DNA from: Aeromicrobium chenweiae
Lineage (GTDB): Bacteria > Actinomycetota > Actinomycetes > Propionibacteriales > Nocardioidaceae
NCBI RefSeq assembly: GCF_003065605.1
Contig: NZ_CP026952.1
Coordinates: 2,914,001-2,978,000, forward strand
DNA: 64,000 bases
Direction: 5' to 3'
The position numbers were made by a program, and so were the translations under genes. Below are positions 26,680 to 34,978 of the stretch, piece after piece (the first letter of the stretch is position 1; every line of letters begins with the position of its first letter). The notes under the pieces are model-generated. The model made no database searches. It was not told the DNA's origin and saw only the letters and a list, made by a program, of their open reading frames with translations.

Positions 26680-27801
26680 GTGACTGACGTACACCGCTGG
26701 GACGTGCCGGGGAGGGTGAACCTCATCGGGGAGCACCTGGACTACAACGGCGGGCCGGTGCTGCCCCTCGCGATCGACCGCTCCGTCACGGTCAAGGCGC
26801 GCCTGCGCGACGACGGCGTCGTCAACGTGTGGAGCGACCTGCCCGGCGCCGCGAAGGTCACGTTCACGACCTCGGTGCAGCCCGGCGAGGTCGACGACTG
26901 GGCCTCGTACGCGGCCGGGACCATCTGGAGCCTGGTCGACGCGGGGCACGCCCTGACCGGCGTGGACCTCGTGATCGAGTCGCGACTCCCGTCCGGTGCC
27001 GGCCTGTCGTCCTCGGCCGCCACCACCTGCGGCATCGCCGCCGCGCTGAACGAGGCGCACGACCTGGGCCTGGACCGCACGCAGATCGCGCTGCTCGCCC
27101 AGCGGGCCGAGTCCGACTTCGTGGGCGCCCCCGTCGGGCTGATGGACCAGCTCGCGGTGCTGTACGGCGCGGCCGGGCAGGCCGTCCAGATCGACACCTC
27201 GGTGAACCCCCACACGACCCGGCTCGTCCCCCTCGGCTGGGAGGAGGACGGGCTCACCCTCGTCGTCATCGCCACCGGCGCGCACCACGCCCTGGCGGAC
27301 GGCGAGTACGCCGCCCGGCGCGAGGAGTGCGAGCGGGCCGCCGCCGAGCTGGGCATCGCGTGGCTCGCCCAGGCGACGCTCGACGCCACGGTCCGCCTCA
27401 CCGACGAGACCCTGAAGGCACGCACCCGGCACGTCCTCACCGAGACCGCACGCGTCCGCGGCGCGATCACCGCGATCAGCCGACGTTCCTGGGCGCAGCT
27501 CGGGACGATCCTCACGGCGTCCCACGCCTCGCTGCGCGACGACTTCGAGGTCAGCAGCCCCGAGCTGGACGTCGCGGTCGAGGCCGCCCTGGAGGCGGGA
27601 GCCCTCGGCGCCCGGATGACCGGCGGGGGCTTCGGCGGCAGCGCGATCGCCCTGGTCGCGCCCGAGAAGGTCCAGGCCCTCCGCGACCGGGTCGAGGCCC
27701 GCTACGAGGCGCGTCAGTGGAAGCGGCCGGAGGTGTTCGCGGTGCGCGCCGCGGACGGAGCGCACCCGGTGCCGACCACGAGTGCCAAACTGGACCAATG
27801 A
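26680..27801 (+). CDS. galK: Galactokinase
   Basis: 373 residues, GHMP kinase fold. The galactokinase signature GRVNLIGEHLDYNGG lies near residue 9-23, the ATP-binding LPSGAGLSSSAA near 104-115, and the C-terminal MTGGGFGGSAIAL motif near 310. Phosphorylates galactose at C1 in the Leloir pathway, but no galT or galE is in the window. GTG at 26680 is the first start consistent with the conserved N-terminus. The stop overlaps the pheA start (ATGA), an odd pairing of sugar and amino acid genes. Confidence 0.94.
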   Translation: MTDVHRWDVPGRVNLIGEHLDYNGGPVLPLAIDRSVTVKARLRDDGVVNVWSDLPGAAKVTFTTSVQPGEVDDWASYAAGTIWSLVDAGHALTGVDLVIESRLPSGAGLSSSAATTCGIAAALNEAHDLGLDRTQIALLAQRAESDFVGAPVGLMDQLAVLYGAAGQAVQIDTSVNPHTTRLVPLGWEEDGLTLVVIATGAHHALADGEYAARREECERAAAELGIAWLAQATLDATVRLTDETLKARTRHVLTETARVRGAITAISRRSWAQLGTILTASHASLRDDFEVSSPELDVAVEAALEAGALGARMTGGGFGGSAIALVAPEKVQALRDRVEARYEARQWKRPEVFAVRAADGAHPVPTTSAKLDQ

Positions 27802-28637
27802 TCTCTCGACGGATCGCCTACCAGGGCGAACCCGGTGCCAACTCGCACATCGTGGCCAATCGGCACTATCCCGACTGGGAGGCCGTGCCCTGCGCGTCGT
27901 TCGAGGACGTCTTCGCGGCGGTCACCGGCGGCGACGCCGACCTCGCGATGATCCCGATCGACAACTCGCTCGCCGGCCGGGTCGCCGACATCCACCACTT
28001 CCTGCCCACCTCGGGCCTGCACATCATCGCCGAGCACTTCCTGCGCATCCAGTTCAGCCTGATGGGTGTGCGCGGGGCGACGATCGAGCAGGTCAAGACC
28101 GTGCACAGCCACGTCCACGCGCTCGGCCAGTGCCGCAAGATCATCCGCGAGCACGGCCTGACCACCGTGATCTCCGGCGACACGGCCGGCGCCGCCCGCG
28201 AGATCGCCGACGCCGGCGACCCCACCCAGGCGGCGATCTCGCCGCCCATGGCCGCCGAGATCTACGGCCTGGACGTCCTCGCCGAGGACATCGAGGACGA
28301 GGACCACAACACGACACGGTTCGTGGTGCTGTCCCGCGAGCCGCAGCGTCCGGCCCCCGGCGAGGGTCCCGTCGTCACGACGTTCGTGTTCAACGTGCGC
28401 AACCTGCCCGCCGCGCTGTACAAGGCCCTCGGCGGCTTCGCGACCAACGGCGTCAACATGACCAAGCTCGAGAGCTACATGGTGGGCGGGGAGTTCGCCG
28501 CCACCCAGTTCCTCGCCGAGGTCGACGGCCATCCCGACGAGGCCCCGCTCGCGCGGGCGCTCGAGGAGCTCACGTTCTTCACCACCGAGGTCAGGGTGCT
28601 CGGGGTCTATCCCGCCGACCCGTTCCGCGCCCGGTGA
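27798..28637 (+). CDS. pheA: Prephenate dehydratase with ACT domain, alphaproteobacterial-like
   Basis: 279 residues. Converts prephenate to phenylpyruvate for phenylalanine synthesis. The catalytic domain (1-185) has ENS/DNS (IPIDNSLAGRVADIHH) and TRF (NTTRFVVL near 173-180). The ACT domain (about 195-275) reads NLPAALYKALGGFATNGVNM and LESYM, where typical Gram-positive PheA has ESRP; these features recall alphaproteobacterial PheA. ATG start overlaps the galK stop, so translation is coupled. Feedback control by phenylalanine is likely through ACT, although the altered ESRP may change it. Confidence 0.93.
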   Translation: MISRRIAYQGEPGANSHIVANRHYPDWEAVPCASFEDVFAAVTGGDADLAMIPIDNSLAGRVADIHHFLPTSGLHIIAEHFLRIQFSLMGVRGATIEQVKTVHSHVHALGQCRKIIREHGLTTVISGDTAGAAREIADAGDPTQAAISPPMAAEIYGLDVLAEDIEDEDHNTTRFVVLSREPQRPAPGEGPVVTTFVFNVRNLPAALYKALGGFATNGVNMTKLESYMVGGEFAATQFLAEVDGHPDEAPLARALEELTFFTTEVRVLGVYPADPFRAR

Positions 28638-28647
28638 GGCACGCGCC

Positions 28648-29757
28648 GTGAGGTGGCCGCTGAACGTCCCGGTGCTCAGCGACGGCGTCGTGACGATCCG
28701 CGCCCACGTGCCGGCCGACATCGACGCGATGCTGGAGATGGCCGAGGACCCGACGATGGTGCGGTGGACGGGCATCCCCTCCCCCCACCAGCGGAGCATG
28801 AGCGAGCAGTTCGCGTTCACGATCATCCCGCGCGGCTGGGAGGACGGGTCGCACCGTGGCTGGGCGATCGAGGCCACCGACGACGACGGACGCTCGCGAT
28901 TCGCGGGCAACGTCGACATCCGGCAGCGGCCCATCGCCGACGTCGGGTTCGCGCTGCACCCGTGGGCCCGCGGCCGCGGCATCATGTCGCGCGCCGTGCG
29001 CCTGGCCGTCGACTGGGCCCTCACCGAGGGCGGCGTCGAGATCGTCCACTGGCGCTCCCACGTGGGCAACGAGGCGTCCCTGCGGGTGGCGCACGCGACC
29101 GGGTTCACCCTGCACGGCCTCACCCCCGGCATGCTCTACGAGCGGGGCCGGGTCCTCGACGCGTGGACCGGCTCGATCCGGTTCGGCGACGCCCCGTACC
29201 CACGTATCCCTTGGGCCGGTGGGACGGTGCTCGAGTCGGAGCGGCTGCGCCTGCGTCCCTTCGCCGCCGCCGACGTCCCGCGGCTCGTCGAGATGTGCAA
29301 CGACCCGGTCAGCCGGCGCTTCCTGGCCTGGCTCCCCCAGCCGTACACCGCCGCCTCGGCCGAGGCCTACCTGAACGACTGCCTCTGGCAGGCCGCGACG
29401 GGGGCGAAGGCCACGTGGGCCGTCGCGGACCGCGACAGCGACGAGCTGCTGGGCAACATCGCCGTGATGGACATGCTCGGCCTCAACCGGGACCACGGCG
29501 AGATCGGCTACTGGATGCACCCCGACGCCCGGGGTCGCGGCCTGGCGACCGAGGCGTGCCGCACGGTCGTCGACCACGCGCTCGACCCCGACGGGCTCGA
29601 CCGGCGACGCCTCTCGCTGTACGCGGCGGAGGACAACCCGGCCAGCCACGCGATCGCCCTCGCGGCCGGATTCTCCTACTACGGCACGCAGCGGGCCGCC
29701 GAGCGCCTCGGCGACGGGTCGTTCGACGACCTGCGCGGCTACGAGCTCCTGCGCTGA
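28648..29757 (+). CDS. Tandem-GNAT acetyltransferase (two RimJ/RimL-like domains)
   Basis: 369 residues holding two GNAT domains. The first (about 5-175) has an acetyl-CoA-binding loop HPWARGRGIMSRA near 109-121; the second (about 190-369) has HPDARGRGLATEA near 291-303. Both keep the Q/RxxGxG/A pattern, so both may bind acetyl-CoA. Each resembles the protein or aminoglycoside N-acetyltransferases of the RimJ type. GTG start at 28648, ten bases after pheA, suggesting cotranscription. Substrate unknown. Confidence 0.88.
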   Translation: MRWPLNVPVLSDGVVTIRAHVPADIDAMLEMAEDPTMVRWTGIPSPHQRSMSEQFAFTIIPRGWEDGSHRGWAIEATDDDGRSRFAGNVDIRQRPIADVGFALHPWARGRGIMSRAVRLAVDWALTEGGVEIVHWRSHVGNEASLRVAHATGFTLHGLTPGMLYERGRVLDAWTGSIRFGDAPYPRIPWAGGTVLESERLRLRPFAAADVPRLVEMCNDPVSRRFLAWLPQPYTAASAEAYLNDCLWQAATGAKATWAVADRDSDELLGNIAVMDMLGLNRDHGEIGYWMHPDARGRGLATEACRTVVDHALDPDGLDRRRLSLYAAEDNPASHAIALAAGFSYYGTQRAAERLGDGSFDDLRGYELLR

Positions 29758-29820
29758 CCGCCGGTTTCTGTCAGACCACCGCGCGACGATACCTGTTGCG
29801 CGCAGCAACCAGTCTGCGTA

Positions 29821-29836
29821 TATTCCAACTGGAATA
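29821..29836. promoter_or_regulatory. Palindromic operator at the padR-MFS promoter
   Basis: TATTCCA-AC-TGGAATA is a perfect 7-2-7 palindrome. It overlaps the -10 box of a convincing promoter: TTGCGC at 29796-29801, 17 bases, TATATT at 29819-29824. A repressor here would shut off the PadR gene at 29867 and the exporter after it. Confidence 0.65.
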
Positions 29837-29866
29837 GTTCTCTTGGAGTGATCAGAACGGGGCACC

Positions 29867-30433
29867 ATGGCACTCAAGCCGCTGTGCGTCTCGGTCCTGG
29901 CGCTGCTGGTCGAACGGCCCATGCATCCCTACGAGATGCACCGGGTGCTGCTCGAGCGCCGCGAGGACCGCTTCGTCAAGATCCGGCTGGGCTCGCTCTA
30001 CCACACGGTCGAGCGGCTCTGCGACGAATTGCTCCTCGAGGCCGTCGGCACCGAGCGGGAGGGCAATCGTCCCGAGCGGACGACGTACGCCATCACGCCC
30101 GCGGGTCGTGAAGCCGTCGACGCGCGCGTCCGGGAGCTCATCTCGCGCCCGGTCCGCGAGTACCCGCACTTCCCCCTCGCCCTCAGCGAGGCGCACAACA
30201 TCAGCGCGTCGGAGGCCGCCGCCGACCTGCGCCAGTACGTCGCGGCACTCGACGACGACATCGACGAGCTCCGCGCGCTGCTCCGAGCCGCTCGCGAGCG
30301 CGGCACACCGGAGACGTACTGGGTCGCCGGCGACTACCTGCTGACCACCGCCGTCGCCCAGCGCGACTGGATCACCACCCTCATCCACCGCATCGAGACC
30401 AAGGACCTCATATGGCAACCCGATCTCCCGTGA
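29867..30433 (+). CDS. PadR-family transcriptional regulator
   Basis: 188 residues. The N-terminal PadR winged helix (LCVSVLALLVERPMHPYEMH near 4-23; LGSLYHTVERLCDE near 40-53) is followed by a C-terminal helical domain of the longer PadR class (Vir-like dimerisation). ATG at 29867. The downstream MFS gene starts within its last codons, so both are coupled, a classic regulator-exporter pair. The palindrome at its promoter fits autorepression. Confidence 0.92.
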   Translation: MALKPLCVSVLALLVERPMHPYEMHRVLLERREDRFVKIRLGSLYHTVERLCDELLLEAVGTEREGNRPERTTYAITPAGREAVDARVRELISRPVREYPHFPLALSEAHNISASEAAADLRQYVAALDDDIDELRALLRAARERGTPETYWVAGDYLLTTAVAQRDWITTLIHRIETKDLIWQPDLP

Positions 30434-31932
30434 GCACTGAGCTGCCACCGGACTACAAGCCCTGGCCGGCCCTCTGGGCCATGGTCATCGGCTTCTTCAT
30501 GATCCTCGTCGACAACACGATCGTGTCCGTCGCGACGCCCGCGATCATGGAGGACTTCAGGACCGACTACAACACGGTCATCTGGGTCACGAGCGCCTAC
30601 CTGCTCGCGTACGCCGTGCCGCTGCTCGTCACCGGCCGCCTCGGCGACCGGTTCGGCCCCAAGAACATGTACCTGCTGGGCCTGACGATCTTCACGCTCG
30701 CGTCCCTGTGGTGCGGCCTGACCGGGTCGATCGAGATGCTGATCGTGGCCCGTGTCGTCCAGGGCTTCGGCGCAGCGCTCATCACCCCGCAGACGATGGC
30801 GGTCATCACCCGCACGTTCGCCCCCGCCAACCGCGGTGCCGCGATGGCGCTGTGGGGCGCGACCGCGGGCGTCGCGACGCTCGTCGGCCCGATCCTCGGC
30901 GGCGTGCTCGTGGACTCCCTCGGCTGGGAGTGGATCTTCTTCGTCAACATCCCCGTCGGCATCATCGGCTTCGTCCTGGCCGTGCGCCTCGTCCCCGTCC
31001 TGACGACCCACACCCACACGTTCGACTGGCTGGGCGTCGCGCTGAGCGGCATCGGCGTGTTCCTCGTCGTCTTCGGCGTCCAGGAGGGCGAGAAGTACGA
31101 CTGGGGCACGATCGAGGGCATCGTCAGCGTGCCGCTGCTGATCGCGCTGGGCCTGGTGACCTTCGCGGCGTTCGTCTTCTGGCAGAGCCGGATCCGGAAG
31201 GAGCCGCTGGTCCCGCTGAGCCTGTTCCGCGACCGGAACTTCTCCCTCGGCAACGCCGGCATCGCGCTGGTGTCGCTGTCGATCACGGCGATGTCCCTGC
31301 CGTTCTTCTTCTACGCGCAGGGCGTCCGCGGCTGGAGCCCCACGGAGTCGGCGCTGCTCATGGCCCCCATGGCCGTCGTCCTCATCCTGCTCGCCCCGTT
31401 CGTCGGCAAGCTCGTGGACCGCACGCACCCCCGCAACATCACCCTCGTGGGCTTCGGCACCGCGGCGGTCGCGATGTTCTGGCTGTCGCAGCTCATCACC
31501 CCCACCACCCCGGTGTGGCAGCTGTGCCTGCCGATGGCGCTGTTCGGCGTCTCGAACGCGTGCCTGTGGGCGCCGCTGAGCGCGACGGCGACGCGCAACC
31601 TGCCCATGGCCTCGGCCGGCAGCGGCGCGGGCGTCTACAACACGACCCGCCAGATCGGCGCGGTGCTCGGCAGCGCGGCGATCGCGGCGCTCATCCAGGC
31701 GCGGCTCACCGCCAACGGGATCGAGGGGTCCTCGCAGGACCTGCAGGACGCCGGCGACGCGATGCCGAGCGCCATCCAGGGTCCGTTCGCCGAGGCCATG
31801 TCGCAGACCCTGTACCTGCCGGTCGCGGCGTTCGTCGTCGGGCTCGTGCTGGTGCTGTTCCTCGCGAAGCCGACCCACGCGGGTCACGGCGGGCCCCGGG
31901 CGGCGGCCAAGGAGGCGGCCCCCACCGCATAG
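30412..31932 (+). CDS. MFS drug exporter, DHA2/EmrB-QacA family
   Basis: 506 residues with about 14 membrane spans. DHA2 features are clear: VDNTIVSVATPAIMEDF in the first span region (near 27-43), GRLGDRFGPKNMY in loop 2-3 and the antiporter motif C region (GATAGVATLVGPILGGVLVD). ATG at 30412 has AAGGA six bases upstream, so I prefer it to a GTG at 30430 that would overlap the PadR stop by four bases. Probable proton-driven efflux of a compound sensed by PadR. Confidence 0.93.
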   Translation: MATRSPVSTELPPDYKPWPALWAMVIGFFMILVDNTIVSVATPAIMEDFRTDYNTVIWVTSAYLLAYAVPLLVTGRLGDRFGPKNMYLLGLTIFTLASLWCGLTGSIEMLIVARVVQGFGAALITPQTMAVITRTFAPANRGAAMALWGATAGVATLVGPILGGVLVDSLGWEWIFFVNIPVGIIGFVLAVRLVPVLTTHTHTFDWLGVALSGIGVFLVVFGVQEGEKYDWGTIEGIVSVPLLIALGLVTFAAFVFWQSRIRKEPLVPLSLFRDRNFSLGNAGIALVSLSITAMSLPFFFYAQGVRGWSPTESALLMAPMAVVLILLAPFVGKLVDRTHPRNITLVGFGTAAVAMFWLSQLITPTTPVWQLCLPMALFGVSNACLWAPLSATATRNLPMASAGSGAGVYNTTRQIGAVLGSAAIAALIQARLTANGIEGSSQDLQDAGDAMPSAIQGPFAEAMSQTLYLPVAAFVVGLVLVLFLAKPTHAGHGGPRAAAKEAAPTA

Positions 31933-31972
31933 TGCGTCCCGAAGGCGCCCGGCCCTCTCCTAGAGTGGTCGG

Positions 31973-32839
31973 GTGCCTTCGTCGTTCGTCCTGACCCTGT
32001 CCTGCCCCGACCGTCCCGGTCTCGTGTTCGCGGTGACCCGCTGGATCGCCGAGTCGGGGGGCAACATCCTCGACAGCCAGCAGTTCACCGACACCACCTC
32101 CGGCCCGGACCGTGGCGCCGAGTTCTTCCTGCGCGTGCACTTCGACGTCCCGGAGCAGCAGGAGGCGTCCCAGCTCGCCGAGGAGTTCGCGCCGGTCGCC
32201 GCCGAGCACGAGATGACGTACCGGCTGGTGCCCGCGGAGCGTCCGCTGCGGGCCCTGGTCATGGTGTCCAAGGAGGGGCACTGCCTCAACGACCTGCTGT
32301 ACCGCCAGAGCACCGGCTCGCTGAACGTCGAGATCCCGGCGATCGTCTCGAACCACCGCGAGCTCGAGAGGCTGGCCGCGGCGTACGACGTCCCGTTCGT
32401 CCACGTGCCGGTCACCCCGGACACCAAGCAGGACGCCGAGACGGCCCTGCTCGCGATGGTCGAGGAGATGGACATCGACCTGGTCGTGCTGGCCCGCTAC
32501 ATGCAGATCCTGTCGGACGACCTGTGCCGCGCTCTCGAGGGACGCGCGATCAACATCCACCACAGCTTCCTGCCCAGCTTCAAGGGCGCCCGGCCGTACC
32601 AGCAGGCCCACGACCGCGGGGTGAAGCTGATCGGCGCCACGGCGCACTACGTCACCGCCGCGCTCGACGAGGGACCGATCATCGAGCAGGGCGTCCTGCG
32701 CGTCGACCACCGCATGACGTCCGCGGACCTCGCCCGCGTCGGCCGGGACGTCGAGTCGCAGACCCTCTCCCGCGCCGTCCAGCTCCACGCCGAGTCCCGC
32801 GTCCTGATGAACGGCCCCCGCACCGTCGTCTTCGACTGA
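31973..32839 (+). CDS. purU: Formyltetrahydrofolate deformylase
   Basis: 288 residues. An N-terminal ACT domain (about 1-85, CPDRPGLVFAVTRWIAESGG) precedes a formyltransferase-type domain with SNHREL, and HHSFLPSFKGARPY near 196-209, the PurU hallmark. Hydrolyses 10-formyl-THF to formate and THF, balancing one-carbon units with folD in this window. GTG start at 31973. Monocistronic, 40 bases after the MFS gene. Confidence 0.95.
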   Translation: MPSSFVLTLSCPDRPGLVFAVTRWIAESGGNILDSQQFTDTTSGPDRGAEFFLRVHFDVPEQQEASQLAEEFAPVAAEHEMTYRLVPAERPLRALVMVSKEGHCLNDLLYRQSTGSLNVEIPAIVSNHRELERLAAAYDVPFVHVPVTPDTKQDAETALLAMVEEMDIDLVVLARYMQILSDDLCRALEGRAINIHHSFLPSFKGARPYQQAHDRGVKLIGATAHYVTAALDEGPIIEQGVLRVDHRMTSADLARVGRDVESQTLSRAVQLHAESRVLMNGPRTVVFD

Positions 32840-32860
32840 CCCACCCCGCCGCCGCCGGGA

Positions 32861-32956
32861 TGACGGATTCCCACGGGACCGTGGTAATTCGTCACTCCCC
32901 CAGTGTTGTGACCCGCGGGGAGTGACCAATTCCCACGGGACCGTGGGAATCCGACA
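32861..32956. repeat. Compound inverted-repeat element before the sulfate operon
   Basis: Three nested hairpins: 32861-32894 (16-base arms, 14 paired, around ATTCCCACGG-GA-CCGTGG), 32891-32926 (GTCACTCCCC and its exact complement GGGGAGTGAC, 16-base loop), and 32929-32950 (ATTCCCACGG-GA-CCGTGGGAAT with arms exactly paired). The outer two are near-copies of one another, so the whole forms an approximate 96-base palindrome. No open frame. It may act as terminator for purU or be a mobile palindromic repeat. Confidence 0.8.
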
Positions 32957-33056
32957 CCCCCGGCGAGCGTGTGGGCGTAGCCCGGGTCTCAGCATCTGTC
33001 GCGGCGTCCCGGATCCTGAGACGCGGTCGGGGCGCGCGGAAATCCCCCTACGTTGA

Positions 33057-33091
33057 GGATCCGAGCACGCACGGTGGCGTGTCCTGGATCC
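33057..33091 (+). promoter_or_regulatory. Leader hairpin just before the sulfate-binding protein gene
   Basis: GGATCC at 33057-33062 pairs with GGATCC at 33086-33091, with CACGC/GCGTG pairing inside. A third GGATCC lies at 33011-33016, so alternative pairings are possible. The hairpin ends 13 bases before the ATG and its ribosome site (GAGGCAGG). Whether it is a control element for sulfur supply is speculation; I do not recognise a known riboswitch here. Confidence 0.35.
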
Positions 33092-33104
33092 CCGAGGCAG
33101 GAAC

Positions 33105-34136
33105 ATGTTGAACTTCTCCCGCAAGAGCGTGGCCACGGCCGTCGCAGTGTCACTCGGCGCGGCGGTCCTCGCGGCGTGCGGTGGCGGCGCCTCCGGCGGC
33201 TCCGGGACGCAGCTCGCGCTCGTGGGCTTCGCGGTCCCCAAGGCGGGCAACAACGCCGCCCAGGCCGCTTTCGCCAAGACGTCCGACGGCAAGGGCACGA
33301 ACTGGAAGGAGTCGTACGGCGCGTCCGGCGACCAGAGCCGCGCCGTCGCCGGCGGGCTCAAGGCCGACTACGTGCACTTCTCGATCACGCCCGACGTCAC
33401 CCGGCTGGTCGACGCCGGGCTGGTGGCCCAGGACTGGAACGCCGGACCCAACAAGGGCATCGTGACCGACTCGGTCGTGGTCCTGGTGACCCGCAAGGGC
33501 AACCCGAAGAAGATCACCGGGTGGGACGACCTGGCCAAGCCGGGCATCGGCATCGTGACGCCCAACCCGGGATCGTCGGGCGCGGCCCGCTGGAACATCC
33601 TCGCGGCGTACCAGCACGTCATCGGCACGGGCGGCAGCGAGCAGGACGCCTCGGCGTTCCTCACCAAGGTCTTCGGCAACGTCAAGGCGCTGCCCGGCAG
33701 CGGCCGGGACGCCACGACCGCGTTCCAGGGCGGCACCGGCGACGTCCTCATCTCGTACGAGAACGAGGCGATCCTGGCCCGTCAGAACGGCGAGGACATC
33801 GACTACGTCGTCCCCGACGACACCCTGAAGATCGAGAACCCGGCCGCCGTCACGGTCAAGGGCGACGCGAAGGCCAAGAAGTTCCTGGACTTCGTGCTGA
33901 CGAAGGAGGGCCAGCAGCAGTACGTCTCCAAGGGCTTCCGGCCGCTGGAGTCCGTGGAGGGCGTCGACGTCGGCACCGTGAAGGGCGCGAACGACGAGTC
34001 GGACCCGTTCCCGACGCCGTCGAAGCTGTTCACGATCGACGGTGACCTCGGCGGCTGGGAGAGCATCAACAAGAAATTCTTCGACGAGAACTCCGGGATC
34101 ATCACCAAGATCATCGCGGAGTCCGGCAAGTCGTGA
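33105..34136 (+). CDS. Sulfate-binding lipoprotein of the sulfate ABC importer
   Basis: 343 residues with signal peptide and lipobox (LAAC near residue 25). The body is a Sbp/CysP-type sulfate or thiosulfate-binding protein (GASGDQSRAVAGGLKADYVHF, and GSSGAARWNILAAY, where backbone amides and Ser bind the oxyanion). ATG at 33105. First gene of a four-gene operon with two permeases and an ATPase; its stop overlaps the cysT start (GTGA). Confidence 0.95.
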   Translation: MLNFSRKSVATAVAVSLGAAVLAACGGGASGGSGTQLALVGFAVPKAGNNAAQAAFAKTSDGKGTNWKESYGASGDQSRAVAGGLKADYVHFSITPDVTRLVDAGLVAQDWNAGPNKGIVTDSVVVLVTRKGNPKKITGWDDLAKPGIGIVTPNPGSSGAARWNILAAYQHVIGTGGSEQDASAFLTKVFGNVKALPGSGRDATTAFQGGTGDVLISYENEAILARQNGEDIDYVVPDDTLKIENPAAVTVKGDAKAKKFLDFVLTKEGQQQYVSKGFRPLESVEGVDVGTVKGANDESDPFPTPSKLFTIDGDLGGWESINKKFFDENSGIITKIIAESGKS

Positions 34137-34978
34137 CGGTCGACACTCCTCTCGCCCCGGGCACCGCGCGCAGGCGCCGTGCCCGGGGCGCGACCTCGCT
34201 GACGCGGTCCTCAGGTCTTGGCCTGGGGGTCGCGCTGACCTGGTTCAGCCTGCTCGTCCTCATCCCACTCGCTCTCGTGGTCATCCAGTCGATCGACGGC
34301 GGCTGGGCGACGTTCCGCGAGACCCTGACCAACCCGCAGACCGCCGCCGCCCTGCGCCTGACCGTCACGCAGTCCCTGATCGTCACCGCGATCAACGTCG
34401 TCATGGGGACGCTCATCGCGTGGGTCCTCGTCCGGGACACCTTCCCGGGCCAGCGCCTGCTCGAGGTCGTCATCGACATCCCGTTCGCGCTGCCGACGAT
34501 CGTCGCCGGGCTCGTCCTGCTCAGCCTCTACGGCCCCGACAGCCCTCTGGGGGTCAACGTCGCCAACACCGAGCGGTCGGTGTTCCTCGCGCTGCTGTTC
34601 GTGACCCTGCCGTTCGTGATCCGCACCGTCCAGCCCGTCCTGATGGAGCTGGACCGCGACGTCGAGGAGGCCGCCGCCTCCCTGGGCGCGAGCCGGTTCA
34701 CGACGCTGCGCCGCATCATCCTGCCCAGCCTCGCGCCGGCCATCACCGCGGGAGCCGCACTGTCGTTCGCGCGCGGCATCAGCGAGTACGGCTCGCTGGT
34801 CCTGCTCTCGGGCAACCTGCCGCTCAAGACCGAGGTCGCGTCCGTGCGCATCCTGACGTACATCGAGAACGGCAACGAGGCAGCAGCCGCCTCCGTCGCC
34901 ACGATCCTGCTGCTGGTCGCGCTCGCCGCGATCGTCCTGCTCCAGCTGCTGTCGTCCTGGGTGGCGCGTCGTGGCTAG
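34133..34978 (+). CDS. cysT: Sulfate ABC importer permease CysT
   Basis: 281 residues with six membrane spans and the EAA loop for ATPase contact (EEAAASLGASRFTTLRRI near 180-197). GTG at 34133 overlaps the binding-protein stop. Pairs with CysW in the membrane. An arginine-rich tail (RRRRARG) leads the first span. Confidence 0.95.
   Translation: MTVDTPLAPGTARRRRARGATSLTRSSGLGLGVALTWFSLLVLIPLALVVIQSIDGGWATFRETLTNPQTAAALRLTVTQSLIVTAINVVMGTLIAWVLVRDTFPGQRLLEVVIDIPFALPTIVAGLVLLSLYGPDSPLGVNVANTERSVFLALLFVTLPFVIRTVQPVLMELDRDVEEAAASLGASRFTTLRRIILPSLAPAITAGAALSFARGISEYGSLVLLSGNLPLKTEVASVRILTYIENGNEAAAASVATILLLVALAAIVLLQLLSSWVARRG

Noticed and set aside
30430..30433. GTG start of the DHA2 exporter overlapping the PadR stop
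   Set aside because: No ribosome site precedes it, whereas ATG at 30412 has AAGGA at good spacing.
32957..33104. SAM or cysteine-type riboswitch before the sulfate operon
   Set aside because: None of the conserved core sequences of SAM-I, SAM-II or SAM-IV elements could be found; only generic hairpins are present.
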